In this document: piece by piece, positions 25,061 through 34,177 of the stretch
Numbering within the stretch: the stretch's first letter is position 1
Layout of the letters: each line of letters begins with the position of its first letter
NCBI RefSeq assembly: GCF_029968015.1
Contig: NZ_JASCIS010000019.1
Coordinates: 1 to 64,000 of the forward strand
Direction of reading: 5' to 3'
DNA length: 64,000 nt
Source of the DNA: Streptomyces luteolus
GTDB lineage: Bacteria; Actinomycetota; Actinomycetes; Streptomycetales; Streptomycetaceae
Translations under genes and position numbers: made by a program
The notes under the pieces: model-generated
Databases searched by the model: none
What the model was told of the DNA's origin: nothing
The model's input: the letters and a program-made list of their open reading frames with translations, nothing else

Positions 25061-26992
25061 ATGACGAGATCGACCGAGGGCTTCGCACCGCACCCCCACA
25101 TAGGTGGCCGCACCGCCGCTCTGCGTGCGCTGGCCGCCTGGCGCATGGAGTGGCCCGGCTCCCCTCGCGTCATCGTGCTGACCGGCGCTCCCGGCAGCGG
25201 AGTTTCGCGACTTGTCACGGGGTTCCTCATGCTCTGCGACCCGGAGTTCCGCAAGCAGTTGCCGTTGGACGAGATGGACCCGGCCACGGTCCCTCCGGAA
25301 CTGCCCGCCCCCGCCGCCCCGAGCGCGGAAGGACGCACCTCGGCGCAGGTGCTCTGGGCCCTCGCCGATCACTTCGATCTCGTGTCCGATGACACAGACG
25401 AGGTCTACGCGGAACTTGCGGCCCTGGAGCAGCCGGTGCACGTGGTCGTGCCCGACGTCGACCGGGCCGGGCCGGTGCCGACGGTGGGCGAGCCCGCCCG
25501 GCTCGTCAACGACGTACTCAAGAGGCTCGCAGCCACGGAGACCGTGCGCCTCCTCGCCGAGGCTCCACGCCCGTTGGCAGCCGAGCTGGCCTCGGGGCTC
25601 GGCGCCGGGATCGTCCAGGTCATCGACCTCGACGCGCCGGAGTGGGCGGACCAGGCGGCTCTCGTCCGCCAGGCCGAGGCGGCCCTCGACCCGCAGTTCG
25701 GCGCACCTGAGCTGCCGTTCACCACCGACCCGGCGGCCCGGAGGGCACTCGCGGAGGTCTGGGGCCGCAGGGCGAGGAGTAATGCGCTGTCCGTGGAACT
25801 CACAGCCCGCTGCGTTCTCACGGCTCCAGACGGTTTCGACCCGTCGGCCGCGGACGCGCCCACCAATGTCGGCGATGTCCTCGACTGGCACGCCCGACGC
25901 GTCGGTTGCCCCCCGGAGACTCTGCGTTCGCTCCTCTCGCCACTCGCTCTCTCCGAGGGCCGGGGGGAAGGCCTTCCCGTGCATCTGTGGGTTCGTCTTG
26001 CCAACGCAGTGGGCGGTCAGGACCTGAGCGGGCTCGCGGCGGAGAGCATGCTCGCGATCGGGCCCTTCGTCCAGCCGGTCGGGGACGACGGAGAGGGCGG
26101 GCCCACCCGGCTCAGACTGCTGCACCCTGCCGTGGCCGACGCAGTCCGCGCCACCCTGCCGAACGTCCGCACCGTTCAGTCCCGGCTCGCGATGGCGCTG
26201 CTCGAGGCAGTGCCCGAGCAGGACTGGAGCCAAGCGGATCCCTACGTTCGGGATCACATCGCCGGGCACACTCTCGACGCCGGTCTGCTGCCTCAGCTTC
26301 TCACCGACCCTGGGCTCTTCGTGTACGCGGATCCACTGGCGCTCCGCACGGCAGTGGAATCCGTACCCCTTGAATCCGTGGGCTCGCCGGGGCGCACCTA
26401 CCTTCGTACGGCACCGCTCCTGACCCGCACCCAGGCGTCGGCGGAGCTGCGGGCGGCGCTGCTGGAAAGCGCGTTCGTCGAGGACGGCCTGGAGGACTAC
26501 GCGAGTGCGGTGCGGCAGCTCGGTCTCGATCTCCCATGGCAGACACTGTGGAGTGTGCGCCTGCCGAACGTCCGTGGGGCGACGGTCGGCTACGTGCCCA
26601 CCGCGCAGGGCCACGCTCCCGTCGCGGTCGTGATGGTTCCAGCGGACACTCCCGGCGCGGCCCCCGTCGCCACCGAGGGCGCCGCCGACCAGCGGTTGGG
26701 GCTTCTGATCCATAGCTTGACGGCCCCCTCCGCACCGTTGCCCGACATCGATCCACAACGGATCCTGCGTCCGACGGCGGAGGAGCGTGCCGCCGCGCCT
26801 CTGGCTCTCAGCCGGGGTGCTGACTACCTGCGTGTCTGGGACCAGGCGGCGGGCCGGATCGTGGCCGCGCTCATCTCCGACACCCCATTCCTGGCTGCCG
26901 ACCTCTCCCCCGAAGGCATTCTGCTGACGGCGACCGAGCACGGGGTGAAGGCCCTGCGTATCCGTCCTCCCGCCTCGGCGATAGCCTCGTGA
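25061..26992 (+). CDS. ATPase-like protein with degenerate P-loop (K to V), unknown function
   Basis: This 643-residue protein has a STAND/AAA-like N-terminal half starting HIGGRTAALRALAAW. Its P-loop reads GAPGSGVSRL, with valine where the catalytic lysine should be. A Walker B-like HVVVPDVDRAG follows at about residue 127–137. The C-terminal end (LRVWDQAAGRIVAALISDTP) looks like one WD40-type blade. The gene at 35499–37391 is a clear paralogue along its whole length. ATG at 25061 gives the N-terminus shared with that paralogue. It sits between the SUKH-4 antidote gene and a YrhB/SUKH gene, 34 bases before the latter, so an accessory role in immunity is inferred. Confidence 0.75.
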   Translation: MTRSTEGFAPHPHIGGRTAALRALAAWRMEWPGSPRVIVLTGAPGSGVSRLVTGFLMLCDPEFRKQLPLDEMDPATVPPELPAPAAPSAEGRTSAQVLWALADHFDLVSDDTDEVYAELAALEQPVHVVVPDVDRAGPVPTVGEPARLVNDVLKRLAATETVRLLAEAPRPLAAELASGLGAGIVQVIDLDAPEWADQAALVRQAEAALDPQFGAPELPFTTDPAARRALAEVWGRRARSNALSVELTARCVLTAPDGFDPSAADAPTNVGDVLDWHARRVGCPPETLRSLLSPLALSEGRGEGLPVHLWVRLANAVGGQDLSGLAAESMLAIGPFVQPVGDDGEGGPTRLRLLHPAVADAVRATLPNVRTVQSRLAMALLEAVPEQDWSQADPYVRDHIAGHTLDAGLLPQLLTDPGLFVYADPLALRTAVESVPLESVGSPGRTYLRTAPLLTRTQASAELRAALLESAFVEDGLEDYASAVRQLGLDLPWQTLWSVRLPNVRGATVGYVPTAQGHAPVAVVMVPADTPGAAPVATEGAADQRLGLLIHSLTAPSAPLPDIDPQRILRPTAEERAAAPLALSRGADYLRVWDQAAGRIVAALISDTPFLAADLSPEGILLTATEHGVKALRIRPPASAIAS

Positions 26993-27026
26993 CGCCTTCA
27001 CGCACTCTCATCTCGAAGGAGCCTTC

Positions 27027-28340
27027 GTGACCAGCCAGGAGCAGGCGCTCACCACCGCGGACCGGTGGCTCAACCCCGACGGCTCACAGGCTCCGCGCCG
27101 TGAGGTCAAGATGCGGGAATTCGACCTGGGCTGGGTGGTGTGGGCGGCCCCTGCTCCCGTGGAGCAGGACCCGACCACCGGCCAGCGGCGACCGCCGGCC
27201 CAGATCGGCGACTCCTGTGCCGTGGTGGACCGCAGCACGGGCGAACTGACCGTCTGGCCTTCCGTGCCGGTCGACGAAGTGATCCGGATGTACCGGCAGA
27301 AGCACGCACCAGAAGGCGCCGGCGACGGTCGCCCGGTCACCGGCCCCGGTAACACGGCTGTCTTCACGTACACCGATCCCGCCACGCACGAGCAGTCCAC
27401 GCTCGTGCGTGTCTCCGGCCCGGGCTCGCCGCCCGCCGAGTACCAGGCCTGGGCCGATCTGCGCCGGTTTGAGATCCCGGACGCAGCCGTCACCGCCGTC
27501 CACACCGACCTCCGTCCGAGCCTGCTCCCGGGTGGCTACACGGCCGAGCTGCTCAACATCTTCCGCAACGCGGAGCTCTCCACCTCGCATCCGTACGGCG
27601 CCAGCCCCCAGGCCCGTGCCGAAGGCATCGACGCCCTGATCAACCAGGTCGAGCAGACCCACCGCATGGCCGGCCAGCAGCCCCCGCCGCGCCCGCACCG
27701 CACCCCCGTCCCGACACAGCTCCCGCCCGCTGTCCCGCTCTCCGACCAGGCCCTGGGCGAACACCTGACCTCCGTCTTCGGCCACGACGGCGTACGCCAC
27801 TACGCCCCCGAGGCCGTCGCCGAGAGCCGCCTCCCCGACACCGCGAAGGCCACGCTCACCGAGGCGGGCCTCCCCGCCGACCTCCCCCTTTTCTTCACGG
27901 CGGACAACCCCGAAGCACCGTCCGCGGGCGGCCTGTTCACGGACGTACCGACGAACCTGCGTGAGCGTCGCAGCCCGGCGGGCGAGGAGAAGCTCGCGGT
28001 CCTCGGCCACCTCATCCGCATCGGCTTCGACGGCGTCGCGGTCATCGCCGTCCAGTGCCTGCCCGGCTCGACCGAGCCCAACGGCCTCGGCGCGATCTGG
28101 GCCATCGACCCGGTCACGGCCGACGCCCGCTACGTCAACATCTCCCTGTCCGCGTACGCCCGTTCCCTCGCCCTCCTCGCCGAGACCCGGCAGCGGATGG
28201 TGGGCATGAATCCGTACGAGGCGGGCGCGGCGGCCGCCGAGTTGCAGGAGCAACTCGCCGCGATCGACGGCACGGCGCAGGCGAATCCCGACACGTGGTG
28301 GTCGTTGATCGTCGAGCAGATGTGGCACGGACTGTTCTGA
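27027..28340 (+). CDS. YrhB-like + SUKH-4-like immunity-type protein, paralogue
   Basis: This 437-residue protein is a paralogue of the gene at 16795–18150. The N-terminal YrhB-like part (REVKMREFDLGWVVWAAPAP, CAVVDRSTGELTVWPSVP) covers about residues 17–95. A middle region contains AVHTDLRPSLLPGGYTAELL, and the SUKH-4-like C-terminus ends VEQMWHGLF. GTG at 27027 follows AAGGAG. It is the last gene of the toxin 1 module. Having two such proteins flanking toxin 1, one on each strand, suggests either two antidotes or one antidote and one regulator. The partner toxin of each copy is not provable from sequence. Confidence 0.72.
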   Translation: MTSQEQALTTADRWLNPDGSQAPRREVKMREFDLGWVVWAAPAPVEQDPTTGQRRPPAQIGDSCAVVDRSTGELTVWPSVPVDEVIRMYRQKHAPEGAGDGRPVTGPGNTAVFTYTDPATHEQSTLVRVSGPGSPPAEYQAWADLRRFEIPDAAVTAVHTDLRPSLLPGGYTAELLNIFRNAELSTSHPYGASPQARAEGIDALINQVEQTHRMAGQQPPPRPHRTPVPTQLPPAVPLSDQALGEHLTSVFGHDGVRHYAPEAVAESRLPDTAKATLTEAGLPADLPLFFTADNPEAPSAGGLFTDVPTNLRERRSPAGEEKLAVLGHLIRIGFDGVAVIAVQCLPGSTEPNGLGAIWAIDPVTADARYVNISLSAYARSLALLAETRQRMVGMNPYEAGAAAAELQEQLAAIDGTAQANPDTWWSLIVEQMWHGLF

Positions 28341-28448
28341 GGGCGCACGCCCGAGACCATCGGCTGCACCCGAGCTGTTCAGCGGCGCCTCCGCGCCGCA
28401 GAAGGTTCACGCAGTGCGGTTCAAGAAGCTTGATGCTTACGGGGGAAT

Positions 28449-28732
28449 GTGGACCTGACGGCCGATCAGGCCTTGGAGCGGATCGGCGATTGGCTGGCGG
28501 AACGAGACCGCCTGTATCGGACGTTCGCCGTCCGAGGAGCAGCCGGGTCCGGGAAGACTCTGCTGTTGCTGACACTGTCCGAACGTATTCCGGGGCCACA
28601 ATCTACGAACGCAGGGATGCCTTGCGCAGCTTCCGCGAATGGGCCAATGCCATTGATCCCGCCACCGAAGACGCCGACCACTGGGAACACGTCTTCGACG
28701 GTTCCATGGACACCGACACGGAGTTGGGGTAA
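28449..28732 (+). pseudogene. Internally deleted remnant of a P-loop/SUKH-4 immunity gene
   Basis: The first ~48 codons from GTG 28449 encode an intact P-loop start (VRGAAGSGKTLLLLTLSERI) resembling the antidote at 22764. From about 28595 the matching frame becomes nonsense, and a different frame from about 28610 to 28732 encodes LRSFREWANAIDPATEDADHW…, matching the extreme C-terminus of the same family (LTAWLSALDPAAASNRNWGHV). Some 600 codons of the middle are missing and the ends are out of frame. It is therefore a scar of a once-complete immunity gene located just before toxin 2. Confidence 0.72.
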
Positions 28733-28977
28733 CGACCTCCCCGGCCTCGACGACGCCAGGGCGGAGTCGGGAGCTTGGACGACCGGGTTCGGCGAGACCG
28801 ACTGAGCGGAGGTGGCGGGAGGGCACGGCGGAGGTGGGGGAAGGTTCGGCGGGCCGGGTTCCCCCTTGAAGCAGTCCTGTGACATACACGCCCGACCGTC
28901 CCCAACACCCGCTCGGTAAGGTTCTGTTGCCGCTGGCTCTGTTCGGTCATTGGTGCGACACGGGCCTTGCGGTGGAT

Positions 28978-29803
28978 GGTTGTCGCGATTCGGGGGTGTG
29001 CTGCAGTGTCGATCATGTTGCCGGACGAGCTCGAGTGGGTCCTCGAGATGCTCGGCTTCACCTGGCCCACCGCCGACGAGGACAAACTCGTCCAAAGCGC
29101 GGAAGTCTGGGAGAAGTTCGCCCAAGACGTCACCGACCTCCGCGCCAACGCCAACACCAGCGCCTCCACCGTGATGTCGCACAACACCGGCGACTCCATC
29201 GACAAATTCAAAAAAACCTACGACAAATTCGACACCGGCGGCGACGGCTACCTCCAGGACGCAGCCCAAGCAGCAACGATCATCGCCTTCGCCCTCCGCG
29301 GCGCAGCCATGCTCGTCATCACCTGCAAAATCGCCGTCATCGTCCAACTCATCGCCCTCGCCATCCAGATCATCGCCGCAGCCGCAGCCTCCATCGTCAC
29401 CTTCGGCCTCTCCAACGCCGCCAGCATGGCCGCCACCGCCATCACCCGCATCACCGTCCGCCAGATCCTCGACGCACTCAAAGACGCACTCGTCGAAGCC
29501 ATCATCGAGTGCATGAAAGAACCGGCGGTCTCCGCGCTCGAAGCGATGGTCACCGACCTCACCCGCCAAGCCGTCAACGTCGGCTTCGGCGCCCAGTCCG
29601 GCATCGACGTCGCCGCCACCGTCAAAGCCGGCGCCGAAGGCGGCTGGGAAGCCATCAAACAAACCCCCCAGACCTTCATGGAAAGCGTCCGCGACAGCCT
29701 CGGCAGCAAAGCCGGCGGAAACATCCGCAACGGCGCCGAGAACTACGCGAACAACGGCCCACTCGGCAACAACTCCTCCCTACCGAACGGCGACCCGGGC
29801 TCG
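28978..29803 (+). repeat. 826-bp near-identical repeat, copy 2 (toxin N-terminal cassette)
   Basis: This is the second copy of the segment at 18990–19815, in the same orientation. It covers the 28 bases before the start and the N-terminal domain of toxin 2. Sequence upstream of both copies is unrelated. Downstream, identity ends at a point where copy 2 turns into AATTCG-rich linker. Confidence 0.93.
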
Positions 29804-32800
29804 AATTCGAATACAGGAAGCGATTCGAGTACGGGTAACAATTCGAGCACGGGGAACGACTCCGGCTCCAATTCCACGTCGGACTCGAATTCCAACTCCA
29901 ACTCCTCGTCGAACTCCAACTCCGGCTCGAATTCGACCGCCAACAACGGCGGCCCGAACGTAGGCAGCACGGTCTCGGCGGACAACAGCGGCGACAGCCC
30001 CTCCGGTCCGAACGTCGGCCCCGGGCCGAGCTCGGACTCCGGCGGCAGCAACAGCACCCCGAACACCGGGCCGAGCCAGTACAACGCGCCCTCGCGCAGC
30101 GACAGCCCCGGCCTGAGCGACTTCGACGACCCGGCGCCGAACAACAGCCCCTCGCCCAGCCCCTCACCGTCGCCGAGCGCCTCTGACAGCGGCGGCAATC
30201 CGGGCGGTACGACACCGAGCGGCGGCAACTCCAACCCGGGCGGCATCACCTCGCCCAACGCGCAGTCCGCGCCCAGCCCCTCCCCCTCCACCAGTTCGCC
30301 GTCCACGAACAGCGGGGGGTCCGTCGGCGCGCAGGTCGACAGCCTCGCGGCCAGCGCGCCCACGCAGACCAACTCCGCACCCCCGCCCACGACTTCGGAG
30401 CCCGCGACGTCCGCCCCGCGCGGCGACGGCGGCAGCTCCATGCCGACCTCACCGACCGCACCGTCGACGGGCGGCGACGCGGGAGCGCGTACGAGCACGA
30501 ACTCCGGCGGTACGCCCTCCGGCGGGGGGACGGCGACCAGCCCCAACCCCTCGGCGTCCAACGCTCCGCGCGGCACGCCGTCCACGGCTCCGGGCACGTC
30601 CACCCCGTCCGCCGGCGGCCCGCCCTCGTCGCCGAGCCCTTCGTCCTCGGGCCCGGCCTCCACGCCTCGTACGACGCCGAGCGACAGCGGCTCCACCACG
30701 CCTGGCGGTCGCCCGTCCGTGCCCCAGCAGAGCTCCCCGGCCACGAGCACGCCGGCGTCCGCCACTCCCGGTACGAGCACGCCGAGTACGAGCACGCCCA
30801 GCTCCAGCACTCCCAGTACGAGCACGCCGAGTACGAGCACGCCGAGCGCGGCTGACGGTCGTACGCCGGGGACCAACACGAACTCCGCCCCCGGCCCCGC
30901 CACGACCCCGAACACGACCCCCGGCAGTACGACCACTCCGGGCACGCAGCCGTCGACACCGTCCTCCAGCCAGGGCAACTCGCCAGGCACGTCGAACCCG
31001 TCCAACTCGCCCAGTACGACAGCCCCTTCGACGCCGAGCGCGCCGAGTACACCCGGCACACCCAGCACTCCGAACACAGCGGGCACCCCGAACACCAACG
31101 ACCGGCCCGGCCAGCAGCAGCCCACCTCCAACCAGCAGGCCACGACTGCCACGCCGACCCGGCCCGCGCAGCAGTCGCCCGCGAGTACGCCGAGCACCAC
31201 CCCGAGCACCACTCCGGGCAGCAACCCGCCCGGCCCTAGCAATCCCGCGGGCGCCAACACGCCACCGTCGCCCGCGCCATCGCCATCACCATCACCATCG
31301 GCATCGCCTTCGACGAAGAACGACGGCCCGAGCACGCCCAACACCCCGGGCATGCCCAGCCAGTCGAACGACCCGAACTCTCCGGACAACCCGAACGACC
31401 CGAACGACCCGAACGACCCGAACGACCCGAGCGACCCGAGCGACCCGAGCGACCCGAGCGACAAGACAGCCGACGACACGTCCGACGAGACCAAGGACGA
31501 CGAAAGCACCAAGCCCGAGGACGAGAACAAGAAGCCGGAGACCGAGAGCCTCCAGGACATCCGCGACAGCCTCGACCACGAGCCCGGCGGTCTCCGCGAG
31601 GTCGATCCGGACGACCAGCAGGCCCTGGAGGACGCCGTCCCACGGAACGAGGACGGTACGCCGCAGCGCTACCCGGACCCCTTCAAGGACTGGGCCCAGC
31701 TCCAGAACGACGGCGGCAACGAGGTCCCCGGCCGCGGCAACAACTGTGCAGACTGCTCCCGCTCGTTCCTCGAGACCTGGTACGGCAACCCGCAGGTCTC
31801 CGCGCCTCGTACGCTCGACCCGGACGGCAACGGCGGCATCGACCTGCTGGGCCCCGAGGACAACGCCAACGACAACCAGATCAGCTGGTCCGGTGCTCCG
31901 CACACGTACGCGGGTACGGGAGACGACCCGGACACCCCCCTGCGAATCGAGTACGACCTGCTGGTAGCAGGCCCCGGATCCGCCTCGATCGTCCAGGTCG
32001 ACTGGCCCGGCGGAGGCGGTCACGCATTCAACGCGGTGAACCACAACGGGAAGATCGTCTGGATCGACACCCAGACCGGCGAGGTCAGCCACGACCCGAT
32101 CCACATCGAGAACGCGGAGCGCGCCTGGCACATCCCGCTGGACCGCGAAGGCAACCCCCTGCACCCGGCACAACCGGAAGCGCAGAACGAGAACAACCAG
32201 CAGCAGAACAACGCCACTACGCAGAACACTCAGGACCAGCAGGGCACCGAGGCTCAACAGCCCGACCAGACCCAGCAGTCCGACCCAGCCGCCCCGGATC
32301 CCACGCACAGCGACGACTCGACGCCCACGGAGCAGACGTCCCCCTCCGACGCCCCAAACTCAAACAACCCGGACGACAACGCCACAGCTCCCCCGACGAC
32401 TCCGGACGGGCCCACCCCCGACCAGTCGCCCTCCCCGGACCCTGAGTCCCCGGACCAGACCACCCCGGACAACACGAGCCCGGACCACGCGAGTCCGAAC
32501 AACACGAGTCCGGACAACGGGTCGCCGGACAACAAGACCCCGGACCAGGACACCCCCCCGAACGCCAAGCCGGACTCCGACCCGCGGACGACGCCGTCCG
32601 TCCCGCACCAGCAGTCGAACTCGGAACCGCGCACCGCCGACCCCACCCCGAGCGACCCGCGCACCACGGACCCCCGAGCATCTGACCCTCGTACGCCCGA
32701 CCCGAGGGCGGACGACCCAAGCGCGGACGACACCACCCGCCCGGACGACACCACCCGCCCGGACGACCACCGGCAGCCACAGGACGACCCCCAGCCCCAC

Positions 32801-34177
32801 ACGGACCCCCGCACAGAGCCCGACGCACAGCCGGACTCCACCCCGGACAAGTCCCCCGACGACACGAGCACGCCGGGCAAGTCCCCGGACGGCACCGCCG
32901 ACACCAAGCCGGCCCAGCTCAACACCGACTCGACCATCCCGAGCCGCGAGAGCCTGCCACCAGGCAAGACCGCCGACGCCACGCGCCACATCGAGGACGC
33001 GGTCCAGAACAAGAAGCCGCTGTACGGGGAGATCAGCCCGGCGAATCACGCGAGCCCGCCCGCCACACCGGACCGGCCAACCGGCCCGGCTCAGCCCTCG
33101 GGGACGACCGACGACCCGAACGAGCGAGCCAGGCAGCGGGCAGGCGACCGGCAGAAGCTCGACTGGGCGAACTCGGACAACGCCGAGCACAAGAAGTGGT
33201 TCGACAAGTACTACGACAAGCGCGGCCACCGCATCCGCATCAACCGGCTCTGCGAAGACGGCTTCCCCGCACCCCAACTGCACCCGGCTAAGCCGCCGAA
33301 CCGCTGGATGCTGGCGAGCGACACCCCGGATCCGGAGCCCGAGTCGTACACCGACTGGAAGCCCAACCAGAGCGACAGGACGGACCTCTCCGAGGACCAG
33401 CGGCGAACCTTGGACAAGGCCGCGGAGGACCGCCGCAAGGCCATCATCGCGGACAAGGTCCCGCACGACGAACGGGCCGCGGCCAAGAAGGCCAAGGAGC
33501 AGAACCCGACGCCCGAGAACGAGAAGAGGTACGCGGAGGCTGACGCGAAGCACAGCCCGCTGCATGCCGACATGGGGCGCTTGAGCGAGGACTATGGCGA
33601 TACGGTCGCCGAATTCCACGCCATGCCGGACAACTTCCCCGACGCCGACCGTGTCGACAACAGGGAGAGGGGCAACAACCGCTTCGACCAGATCTGGATC
33701 AACCCGGGCGAGCCTCCCGAGATCATCGTGGTCGAGGCCAAAGCCGACAAGGACACAGGACTGGGTGAACGCCGCGGGCTCCCGGACCAGATTCCGGATC
33801 AACGGGACTCGTCCGATTCCGACAGCCCCTCGGACGAGAACTCGGACCAGCCGCCACAGGATGAACCCCGCAGCAGCATCCCCAGGGTCAAGCAGGGCAC
33901 ACGCGCGTACTTTGAGACGATCGTGCACGAGATGGAGACTCGCGCGGAGGACAGAATCCAGCACGGCAGCGAGGCTGAAAAGGAAGCCGGTCGGAAAGAA
34001 CTGAACCTTGCGTGGCAGCTCCGCGACGCCCTGGCGGGCGAGGAGGGCGCGGCAAGCCTCCGCTACGTGCTGGTCAAGGGCAACGCCCCCGGCACGGAAC
34101 ACACGGGGTACGAGATGCGTGAGTTCGACATCAGGACCGATGAGGAGAAGCAGCATGACAACCGTTCGACGGCATGA
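29006..34177 (+). CDS. Giant polymorphic toxin 2: CpnT-like N-terminus, papain-fold and PD-(D/E)XK-like nuclease domains
   Basis: This 1,723-residue protein shares residues 1–262 exactly with toxin 1 (CpnT/WXG100-like domain with hydrophobic helices). A linker of about 600 residues rich in Ser, Thr, Pro and Asn follows. The papain-fold domain has Cys914 (NNCADC), His1006 (GHAFNAVNHNG) and Asp1021 (WIDTQTG). A second Pro/Asp/Ser linker (about 1,060–1,370) leads to a C-terminal restriction-endonuclease-like domain with Asp1561 (RFDQIW), Glu1577 and Lys1579 (IIVVEAKAD) and VKQGTRAYFETIVHEM. The start is GTG 29006. The stop overlaps the Imm49 gene by 23 bases, consistent with coupled antidote production. 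Confidence 0.87.
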   Translation: MSIMLPDELEWVLEMLGFTWPTADEDKLVQSAEVWEKFAQDVTDLRANANTSASTVMSHNTGDSIDKFKKTYDKFDTGGDGYLQDAAQAATIIAFALRGAAMLVITCKIAVIVQLIALAIQIIAAAAASIVTFGLSNAASMAATAITRITVRQILDALKDALVEAIIECMKEPAVSALEAMVTDLTRQAVNVGFGAQSGIDVAATVKAGAEGGWEAIKQTPQTFMESVRDSLGSKAGGNIRNGAENYANNGPLGNNSSLPNGDPGSNSNTGSDSSTGNNSSTGNDSGSNSTSDSNSNSNSSSNSNSGSNSTANNGGPNVGSTVSADNSGDSPSGPNVGPGPSSDSGGSNSTPNTGPSQYNAPSRSDSPGLSDFDDPAPNNSPSPSPSPSPSASDSGGNPGGTTPSGGNSNPGGITSPNAQSAPSPSPSTSSPSTNSGGSVGAQVDSLAASAPTQTNSAPPPTTSEPATSAPRGDGGSSMPTSPTAPSTGGDAGARTSTNSGGTPSGGGTATSPNPSASNAPRGTPSTAPGTSTPSAGGPPSSPSPSSSGPASTPRTTPSDSGSTTPGGRPSVPQQSSPATSTPASATPGTSTPSTSTPSSSTPSTSTPSTSTPSAADGRTPGTNTNSAPGPATTPNTTPGSTTTPGTQPSTPSSSQGNSPGTSNPSNSPSTTAPSTPSAPSTPGTPSTPNTAGTPNTNDRPGQQQPTSNQQATTATPTRPAQQSPASTPSTTPSTTPGSNPPGPSNPAGANTPPSPAPSPSPSPSASPSTKNDGPSTPNTPGMPSQSNDPNSPDNPNDPNDPNDPNDPSDPSDPSDPSDKTADDTSDETKDDESTKPEDENKKPETESLQDIRDSLDHEPGGLREVDPDDQQALEDAVPRNEDGTPQRYPDPFKDWAQLQNDGGNEVPGRGNNCADCSRSFLETWYGNPQVSAPRTLDPDGNGGIDLLGPEDNANDNQISWSGAPHTYAGTGDDPDTPLRIEYDLLVAGPGSASIVQVDWPGGGGHAFNAVNHNGKIVWIDTQTGEVSHDPIHIENAERAWHIPLDREGNPLHPAQPEAQNENNQQQNNATTQNTQDQQGTEAQQPDQTQQSDPAAPDPTHSDDSTPTEQTSPSDAPNSNNPDDNATAPPTTPDGPTPDQSPSPDPESPDQTTPDNTSPDHASPNNTSPDNGSPDNKTPDQDTPPNAKPDSDPRTTPSVPHQQSNSEPRTADPTPSDPRTTDPRASDPRTPDPRADDPSADDTTRPDDTTRPDDHRQPQDDPQPHTDPRTEPDAQPDSTPDKSPDDTSTPGKSPDGTADTKPAQLNTDSTIPSRESLPPGKTADATRHIEDAVQNKKPLYGEISPANHASPPATPDRPTGPAQPSGTTDDPNERARQRAGDRQKLDWANSDNAEHKKWFDKYYDKRGHRIRINRLCEDGFPAPQLHPAKPPNRWMLASDTPDPEPESYTDWKPNQSDRTDLSEDQRRTLDKAAEDRRKAIIADKVPHDERAAAKKAKEQNPTPENEKRYAEADAKHSPLHADMGRLSEDYGDTVAEFHAMPDNFPDADRVDNRERGNNRFDQIWINPGEPPEIIVVEAKADKDTGLGERRGLPDQIPDQRDSSDSDSPSDENSDQPPQDEPRSSIPRVKQGTRAYFETIVHEMETRAEDRIQHGSEAEKEAGRKELNLAWQLRDALAGEEGAASLRYVLVKGNAPGTEHTGYEMREFDIRTDEEKQHDNRSTA
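30741..30849 (+). repeat. Imprecise tandem repeat encoding Thr-Ser-Thr-Pro
   Basis: Units of the type AGTACGAGCACGCCG recur about seven times and encode STSTP/SSTPSTSTPS in the first linker of toxin 2. Repeats of this kind readily gain or lose units, so linker length is probably variable among strains. Confidence 0.8.
31384..31461 (+). repeat. 9-bp tandem repeat encoding Asn/Ser-Asp-Pro
   Basis: About eight 9-base units (AACGACCCG, changing to AGCGACCCG) encode NDP then SDP repeats in the linker just before the toxin 2 papain-fold domain. Unit length is a multiple of three, so changes in number keep the frame. Confidence 0.88.

Noticed and set aside
28055..28590. Open frame running from the YrhB/SUKH gene into the immunity scar
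   Set aside because: Only its last 36 codons resemble a protein (the SUKH-4 tail). The upstream part is antiparallel-like noise over the end of the neighbouring gene.
31384..31461. Short regular repeats in toxin 2 considered as CRISPR or iterons
   Set aside because: They are 9-base in-frame codon repeats inside a coding linker.
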